From Nematopogon swammerdamellus (taxonomy: Eukaryota > Arthropoda > Insecta > Lepidoptera > Adelidae): a stretch of 64,000 nt of DNA. The notes under the pieces were generated by a model. The model searched no databases and had not been told where the DNA came from. It saw nothing but the letters and a program-made list of their open reading frames with translations. The DNA is taken from NCBI GenBank assembly GCA_946902875.1, contig OX336336.1, positions 28,847,558 to 28,911,557 on the forward strand. Reading direction: 5' to 3'. This document shows positions 57,188 to 64,000 of this stretch, one piece after another; within the stretch, counting starts at the first letter, position 1, and the number at the start of each line of letters is the position of its first letter. The position numbers were made by a program, and so were the translations under genes.

Positions 57188-57620
57188 TGTCTGTGGCATC
57201 GTAGCTCCCAAACGGACGGACCGATTTGGATGCGGTTTTTTTTATTAGGAAGCTTGTTTAATCGGGATGGTTCTTAGCTATGTTTGTAATCAAGTAATCA
57301 AGTAATTAAGTAATAAAAAAAATTATTATCTTAAAAAGTGGACCGATTTTCATGCGGTTTCTTTTAAAAAGCTTGAAATAAAAGTTAAATTACAAATTTA
57401 AAAAACCCCCGACCCTTAAAAAGCAAAAAATAATTTCCGTTTACTTACTTAAAGGAGTCGGGGGACCGCTAAGTAAATAAAATATAAAACTCAGAGCTGC
57501 GCGGGAATTTACTTAGCGGTCTCCCGACTCCTTTAAGTAAGTAAACGGAAATTATTTTTTGCTTTTTAAGGGTCGGGGGTTTTTTAAATTTGTAATTTTT
57601 AGTTTCTTGTATGGGGACCC
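57110..57620. repeat. Repeat family, copy 2, with (GT)n and terminal hairpin
   Basis: It starts CCCCCGACGCAAAAAACGG and has (TG)~17 at 57,153-57,186. It ends with a hairpin whose arms (57,403-57,475 and 57,510-57,590) flank CAGAGCTGCGCGGG. Confidence 0.85.
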
Positions 57621-57800
57621 CGTGAATTTATTACTTTTTCTAATTTTTATTATTTGTTGTTATATCGGCAATAATAACGGTTCAAGAGATACAAACCCTC
57701 GGACAGACAGACAGACGTACAGACAGGCAGAGAGATAGACAGACGGCGTAGGCTTAGTAATAGGGTCGCGTACGACGGATACGGAACCCTAAAAACAAAT
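57620..57800. repeat. Dispersed repeat ending ACGGAACCCTAAAAA
   Basis: TGTATGGGGACCCC, runs of CAGACAGACAG and the end GGATACGGAACCCTAAAAA are widespread lepidopteran repeat motifs; GTACGGAACCCT also occurs at 60,036. Confidence 0.55.
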
Positions 57801-57998
57801 CCGTAAATTCCGGACCGGACATTCCGGTAAGTGTGCGTTCGTGTTAAGACAGCGCGTTTTGCCTCCAGCCTCCTTATAAGTAGTAATTAGTTACCCGCAA
57901 TTACATACTGCGTATGTTGCTCAACAAATTCCCTTCAAATCTAGGCGAGCCAATTTGCCTTGCTCATTATACACATTCTTGGAAAATTGAGCGTCCGC

Positions 57999-58073
57999 GT
58001 GCGGTCGGTCGACTATTGATAAGCAACCCTGAGCGCGGTCAGTACTTGGATGGTAGGTCCCTCCCCTTCTTAC
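57999..58073 (+). mobile_element. SINE family A 5S-type head fragment
   Basis: It carries GGTCGGTCGACTATTG and GCGCGGTCAGTACTTGGATG and then stops where the next SINE's poly(T) begins. Confidence 0.75.
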
Positions 58074-58074
58074 C

Positions 58075-58405
58075 TTTTTTTTTTTTTTTTTATGGAAACT
58101 GACACGGGTGGCTACATCACCTACAACATCCGTGATGTCAGCCCATACCACCGGATGAACTTGGTGCCACGTCAGCGCTTCCCTTCGGTCGTGCCGGCTA
58201 CACTGAACTGGACGGAAAACACAAACTATTTACATAGCCGTTTCGACCGACCTTTCATTCAGTGCGGTGGTACCAACCCGGGCGGGTTAAACCCTACCAC
58301 CTAGTAATATAAGAAGGGAGTCATATCCCTTAGTCGCCTTTTACGACATACACGGGAAGAGATGCAGTGGGGCTATTCTTTTAAAGTACCGGCCCCACAC
58401 GGTAC
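58075..58405 (-). mobile_element. SINE family A (H+T), left arm of an inverted pair
   Basis: An inverse copy with a long poly(T), the T body and the H head ending ACACGGTA. Confidence 0.9.
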
Positions 58406-58407
58406 AA

Positions 58408-58638
58408 AACCTTACTAGGTGGTAGGGTTTATCCCGCCCGGGTTGACACCACCGCACTGAATGAAACGTCGGTCGAAACAGCTATGTAAATAGTTCGTGT
58501 TTTCCGTCCAGTTCAGTGTAGCTGTCATGAAATTAAGGGAAGCACTGACATGGCACCTAGCTCACCCGGTGTTATGGGCTGACATCACGGATGTTGTAGG
58601 TGATGTAGCCAACCGTGTCAGTTTCCATAAAAAAAAAA
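58408..58638 (+). mobile_element. SINE family A (T body), right arm of an inverted pair
   Basis: A forward copy beginning CTTACTAGGTGGTAGGG. It faces the copy at 58,075-58,405 head to head. Confidence 0.9.
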
Positions 58639-58639
58639 T

Positions 58640-59130
58640 TTGTTTTATCTTAGCGGCTCATGTGGGGCCACCAGGTCTGCTGAACTCTGAAGTGGAAGTG
58701 GACGTGCCTTAGGCTTCTATGGGTTGCGGAGACTGAAGATGAAGGCTTCTGGGCTGTGACTTACTGATTGGTCACTGTCATTGGTTCGGTAGCAGGCTTA
58801 CATCTAAGTTTTAGTTGCTTTCCGCACGGTCAGCTATACCGTGCTCTTTCCCGTATTACTAATTCTAATAATGAATGTGCACACATTCCTGGAAATTGTA
58901 CTTCTAATATAGTTTACTGAGAAGCGTTATTGTAGATTATAAATTAGCATTGGTTGCGGCTTCACTTATGTAGGTCATTATCGAATAAAGTCTATAACCT
59001 GCCCAATTAACAAACACCAGAACGATTGAATCATACTAACGAACGGACAGACAGAGTCACGTTGCGTTTTATAACAGCCTGAGAAATATCAAGTCCACGC
59101 GGCCGTAGTCGCGGGCACAGCTAGTTCAGA
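58640..59130. other. Unassigned DNA with a TE end
   Basis: Unique-looking sequence ending in the transposon terminus ACGCGGCCGTAGTCGCGGGC at about 59,098-59,125. No gene seen. Confidence 0.45.
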
Positions 59131-59137
59131 ATAAGTG

Positions 59138-59474
59138 CATACATACATACATACATAACACACGCCGTATCCCGACAATCAGGGTAAGCAGAGTAATCGG
59201 TGTTGTGCTATAAGGACTCTGGTAAATTACAGCACAACACCGACCACCACGTTTAGCACAGTATACGGACAAGACAACTATCAAGCAGCAAGTAAGACAC
59301 GAAGAACCCACCTGCTGCATGACTAGGTGGAAGGACTGCGCCAAGGTGAGAAGTGGCTATAGCCTGTCGCCCTTTAGCGCAGTATCTTGTCCTTATCCCT
59401 TAGTCGCCTCTTACGACATGCACGGGGAGAGATGAAGTGGGGCTATTCTTTTTAAGTACCGGCCCCACACGGTA
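59138..59474 (-). mobile_element. SINE family B (H+R)
   Basis: An inverse copy preceded by (ACAT)n and ending GGCCCCACACGGTA. Confidence 0.88.
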
Positions 59475-60164
59475 ATATAAGTCAGAATAAGTCTCAGTTA
59501 GTATGCGGCGGCCTACTCGCCGAACACAGTTCACAAACTGCAACCGATCGATTTCGCAACAATGAGACGGCTAATGACCGAGTGGTGTTATTATAAAGGT
59601 CGCGTCATAGGCCGAAGATGCGGGTCGGTGACAGTTTGGTATTCTTTGCGCGCAGCCCAAGTTACGCAAGACTCAGTTGTGATTGCTACTGTTAAGCCTG
59701 TTTTTGATGCATTAGGCATCGTCAACTAAACAATATTAACAAAAGCAAACAGTAAAAATTGGCAAACACTTTTGTAAATGTAGGTAGACTAAGTGGACGA
59801 AAAAAAAGTATCCAGCGAAGTTTCTTGCCAGTTCTTCGCTGTGACAATCGAACTGGCAAAATACTAAATGTTAAAATATGATGAATCCGAGTGCAGTGTA
59901 CTGTCTATGATGCATAAAGAATAAAGAATATAGAACAGCTTATTTTCTCCGAATCTCCTGGACGAAAAAAGTTTAAATTTGGTACATATGTAGAGTTTTA
60001 TGACGCGATTAGCGTTTAGCGTGAATGGGAATGGTACGGAACCCTCTGCGTCTTTACGCGAGTTCCACTCGCTTGACTGCTATTTTAATGAAATCTCAAA
60101 AACAATACCTATTTCATTTAAACACGAAATGCATGTATGAAAGTATGCATTCACTTTTGCTGAA

Positions 60165-60600
60165 TATGTAAAAAAACTATTTAAAAAAATATATAAAAAC
60201 CGCCTTAAAAATGTATGAAATAAAAAAAAATCGAACCCTAGAGTTGAAGGCTGTCGGTTATTTTTGCTTGCTTTAGCACCGCCTTCAACTCTAGGGTTCG
60301 ATTTTTTTTATTTCATACATTTTTGAAGGCGGTTTTTATATTCTTTTAAATAGTTTTTTATTTCACAGTTTTTTTTTATTAATATTTTGCTATTAATGTA
60401 CTCGGCGGAATCCGCCTCGTTTTCCAATCCGATCTTGACCAAATTGAAATGGGACCACACGGGAAGCACCAGCTTTCAAATTCATCCATGTCGTGATCAT
60501 TCCAAAAAGAATCATCAAAATCGGTTCACCCAGCCGAAAGTTCTGAGGTAACAAACATAAAAAAAAATACAGTCGAATTGAGAACCTCCTCTTTTTTTTT
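60165..60600. repeat. Hairpin element, copy 2
   Basis: The same arms as copy 1 (AAATCGAACCCTAGAGTTGA / TCAACTCTAGGGTTCGATTT). It continues with the same flank (TACTCGGCGGAATCCGCC) seen inverted at 14,230. Confidence 0.8.
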
Positions 60601-60637
60601 TAACCGCCGACGAAAAAACGGAGGGGTGTTATAAGTT

Positions 60638-60678
<41 letters not shown>

Positions 60679-61100
60679 TGTCTGTGGCATCGTAGCTCCC
60701 AAACGGATGGACCGATTTGGATGCGGTTTTTTTTATTAGGAAGCTTATTTAATCGGGATGGTTCTTAGCTATGTTTGTAATCAAGTAATCAAGTAATTAA
60801 GTAATAAAAAAATTATTATCTCAAAAAGTGGACCGATTTTCATGCGGTTTCTTTTAAAAAGCTTGAAATAAAAGTTAAATTACAAATTTAAAAAACCCCC
60901 GACCCTTAAAAAACCCCGACCCTTAAAAAGCCAAAAATAATTTCCGTTTACTTACTTAAAGGAGTCGGGGAACCGCTAAGTAAATAAAATATAAAAACTC
61001 AGAGCTGCGCGGGAATTTACTTAGCGGTCTCCCGACTCCTTTAAGTAAGTAAACGGAAATTATTTTTGGCTTTTTAAGGGTTGGGGTTTTTTAAATTTGT
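60600..61100. repeat. Repeat family, copy 3, with (GT)n and terminal hairpin
   Basis: Nearly identical to copy 2. It carries a duplicated AAACCCCCGACCCTTAAA segment at 60,893-60,930 and begins where hairpin copy 2 ends. Confidence 0.85.
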
Positions 61101-61435
61101 AATTTATTGAAGTCAGTTAAAAGTAACATGTAAATATACCATCTTCGAAAAAGTTTTTTCTCCTTTAAGGCTAAGCGGTTTTCTTACATAAGGCACTTTT
61201 TCGTTCCTGTAAAAATTCACATCGAATAATAAAGGCGAAAAAAGAAACAGTTCTATAGCATCATCCATCATTCAGAATTATAAGCGAACGCAGTTCACAA
61301 TAGGTACCTAAGTTTATCGCGCACGTGCGGAACGTGACTTTACAGAATTCTGTTACTGCCGTTTTGCAGTTGTTTCTCCGGTGGTGGTGTGGTGGGTTTA
61401 TTTGTAAGCAGAAAATCAAACTTACATTCAATTAT

Positions 61436-61842
61436 ACAACGTGTCCCAAAACTCATCGTCAAGCGGGAACCAGGGTGTAGGCCAGTTTATGACTACCCAG
61501 GGAAAAATAAGAAAAATAATCGGATTAATTTGATTTTTATGATATGAGCATTTTTTGAAAAACGTTGAAAATTTCTCGTTCAACATTTATAGGTACTAAG
61601 ACTACAAATTTGCAAATATAATTGTTAAAAATTTTTTATTGGTATCCTAAATAACTCTGCTATTGATCAGTACCCCAAATAAAACCAGAATGGCATTTTT
61701 ACCAAAAAAAATATTCAGTTAAATTTTTTTTTCTAAAAAAATAAATGACTCAGATTTTTTTTTTCTTATTTTTCCCTGGCTATTCTTAAACTGGCCTACT
61801 CCCTGGTTCCCGCTTGACGTTGAGTTTTGGGACACCCTGTAT
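61436..61842. mobile_element. TIR element (CAGGGTGTCCC type)
   Basis: The ends GTGTCCCAAAACTCATCGTC and GACGTTGAGTTTTGGGACAC pair. Inverted similarity runs about 75 bp, including GCGGGAACCAGGG. Confidence 0.78.
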
Positions 61843-62097
61843 GTTGTTCACTTCAGAACTTCGTAGCCACGGCCTGCACCCGCCACCGGCGCGCTTGGTG
61901 GCTTGTCTTCCGCCGCCGGTGGTAACCCCGTTTTATTGTACATAGATAGATAGATCGTTTTTTTATATTAATTTTGTGTATTTTAATATATGTAGGTATG
62001 TATGTAGAATTCATGTAAAAATCAGTTTTTTATCCAGTCTTTTATTGCAAAGGCGGGCTTATTGCGCTAGGCATTCTTCTCAAGTTAACACGGTGGA

Positions 62098-62270
62098 CTT
62101 AAATTTTTACATGGAATCCGAACTATGGAGCAATGAGTGAAGGTATGTATGTACGTATTTTTTTTTTCAAATAAAAAAAAAACTCTGGTACACGCCACCG
62201 GTTGGATTAGAACCTAGGACCGCTCGCAAGAGAAGCCGACGCCCAGACCTCTAGGTCGCCAGCCGTTGTT
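62098..62270 (-). mobile_element. SINE family C head half
   Basis: An inverse fragment: GGTACACGCCACCGGTTGG and GAAGCCGACGCCCAGACC, adjoining the 57-bp array. Confidence 0.7.
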
Positions 62271-62289
62271 ATGTATGTTGTTTACCAAG

Positions 62290-62780
62290 TACTTTGGTTG
62301 GCAGAGAACAGTTCAGTTCTCTGCCGATCGTTGTTCTGTGATACATCCCTTTGGTTGGCAGAGAACAGTTCACTGCCGATCGTTGTTCTGTGATACATAT
62401 CTTTGGTTGGCAGAGAACAGTTCAGTTCTCTACCGATCGTTGTTCTGTGATACATCCCTTTGGTTGGCAGAGAACAGTTCACTGCCGATCGTTGTTCTGT
62501 GATACATCTCTTTGGTTGGCAGAGAACAGTTCAGTTCTCTGCCGATCGTTGTTCTGTGATCCGTCCCTTTGTTTGGCAGAGAACAGTTCAGTTCTCTGCC
62601 GATCGTTGTTCTGTGATACATCTCTTTGGTTGGCAGAGAACAGTTCAGTTCTCTGCCGATCGTTGTTCTGTGATACATCTCTTTGGTTGTCAGAGAACTG
62701 TTCAGTTCTCTGCCGATCGTTGTTCTGTGATCCATCCCTTTAGTTGGCAGAGAACAGGTTCAGTTCTCTGCCAACCATCG
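62290..62780. repeat. 57-bp hairpin-bearing tandem array, 9 units
   Basis: Each unit has GGCAGAGAACAGTTCAG then TTCTCTGCC, a 9-bp stem, and then GATCGTTGTTCTGTGATACA. Two units lack 5 bp (GTTCA or similar) and are 52 bp. Confidence 0.93.
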
Positions 62781-62784
62781 CACG

Positions 62785-64000
62785 AGGCAGAGCGTTCATG
62801 AGGATGGACCGTACGTTTGGCTAAATAATAGATGGCGCCACAGGTAGTTTGCATTGCAGGCAGACAAAAGATAGACGTATATGTTTTTCACAGGTATTGT
62901 ACGTATATCGGATCTACGGAACCCTACGTGTGCGAGGAAATTTCGCGCTTGACCGATTTTATTTTATGTAACTGCACAACAGAATAATGGTCGATATAAA
63001 TAGGTACGTACATGGCACCTTGACAGTGTGACACGCGATTAGCATACATTAGCATATTAACTCGAATTCTTTATATGGAAAGCCGGTCCATGCACACACA
63101 TACATATACGTTAGTTAAGTCTATTCAATACATTCCGGTGAATCACTTCCGAATACTTGAGTTGAGACGTTTTAAAAATGAATGTAAACACGCAATAATA
63201 AAATGTTAGCCAAACATTATTAGCAAGTTGTTAGAAATAAATGTCAGTACAATAATTAAAAAAATTCCCGACTCTTGAAAAGCCAAAAATAATTTCCATT
63301 TACTTATTTAAAGGAGTCCGGGGACCGCTAAGTAAATAAAATATAAAAAACTCAAGAGCTGCGCGGGTATTAACTTTGCGGTCCCCAACTGCTACTGTAA
63401 GTAAACGGATATTGTTGTTGCCTTTTGACATTGGAAATGTCTTTTCGTTCGCTCCAGTGTAGGCTCCGATTTCACGAAAAAGTGCGATCCCCTTATATCT
63501 CGGAGAGTTGTGAAGATATGATATTCAAAAGACGCGTATTCATGAGAGCTGTAAGTTGCAAAAAGAATTATTCGAGAAAGTCAAAAACGAAAAGAGTTAT
63601 GGCCGAAATTGTGAAAAAAAAAAAAATCCGAATTTTTTATTTTGACGCTCGATATTTTGGAAACGAAGAATGATATCAGAAATTTGAGAAAATTTCGAAA
63701 TTTCAAAAAGTCAGAACAAATTTTTTTCGAATTCCATAGGTTCATTTCCAATGTGCTCGAAAGTCGTGTGAGGCACGAAATCTGTGAATTTTTAAGGGTG
63801 TGGGTTTTTTTTTAATTTGTAATTTTAAGTGTCCGTCCTTATCAGCGTCGCTGTCTACGAAAACCTAAAAAGTAATACCCAATCGCAAAACTTTCTTCTT
63901 TAAACAAACCCTAGTACCTATTGAGTTGGCGTGTAAAACAGCGAAGTCTATTCAACATCGTCAGCGGGTAGCAGGAAGTGCACAAGGCATTCATTATGCG
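62785..64000. other. Right end of window
   Basis: A repeat hairpin at 63,250-63,440 is followed by an AT-rich stretch with many short Lys/Arg-rich frames (63,425-63,673). These look like a non-coding repeat, not a gene. Confidence 0.4.
63250..63440. repeat. Repeat family, copy 4, hairpin part only
   Basis: AATAATTTCCATTTACTTAT, GGGGACCGCTAAGTAAATAA and AGAGCTGCGCGGG are present. The right arm is degenerate. Confidence 0.7.

Noticed and set aside
62351..62801. Overlapping reading frames of 101-130 residues on both strands
   Set aside because: They are products of the 57-bp array (19 codons), open on both strands because the period is a multiple of three.
63425..63673. 82-residue basic reading frame near the right edge
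   Set aside because: It is AT-rich with Lys/Arg runs from poly(A) tracts; it looks like a non-coding dispersed repeat.

Overview
This is a eukaryotic nuclear window, almost certainly from a moth or butterfly. Genes are split into short exons with GT-AG (twice GC-AG) introns. The intergenic and intronic DNA is AT-rich and crowded with SINEs, Jockey/CR1-, RTE- and R4-like LINE fragments, TIR elements and minisatellites. The tract near 47,961 is the insect telomere motif TTAGG. There are no operons, prophage or CRISPR.

Two host genes can be rebuilt, both on the minus strand. (1) From about 31,955 down to 1,411 lie 27 consecutive exons of a filamin-family actin cross-linker. They encode about 1,342 residues and roughly 14 immunoglobulin-like filamin repeats. 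Every exon junction agrees in reading phase. The actin-binding (CH) 5' part and the 3' end are outside the window. Jitterbug-type and cheerio-type filamins are both possible; I lean to jitterbug. (2) At 50,407-45,565 a three-exon gene encodes a 247-residue MADF-BESS protein, probably a DNA-binding transcriptional regulator. No filamin exon was seen between 31,955 and 64,000, so the MADF-BESS gene may sit inside a large filamin intron.

Mobile DNA: a young Jockey-clade LINE (36,599-39,510, one long uninterrupted reading frame) is nested inside a SINE. At least 35 SINE copies or fragments fall into four groups. These share interchangeable modules, including a pol III head that combines tRNA-like boxes with a 5S rRNA-like control region. 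Other elements are a TTAA-flanked TIR element with poly-G ends, four TIR elements of the CAGGGTG type, hairpin elements, and an orphan THAP zinc-finger exon.

Tandem repeats: 42-bp (1-1430), 61-bp (2040-2275), 156-bp (5286-6200), about 40-bp (21,960-22,625), 46-bp (27,866-28,232), 127-bp higher-order (51,840-52,320), 13-bp (52,621-52,968) and 57-bp hairpin units (62,290-62,780). Two of these arrays contain or directly abut the 3' end of a filamin exon with its splice donor. Together with the two GC-AG introns and the SINE module shuffling, they are the most interesting things here. Region 50.5-64 kb holds no gene I can support.
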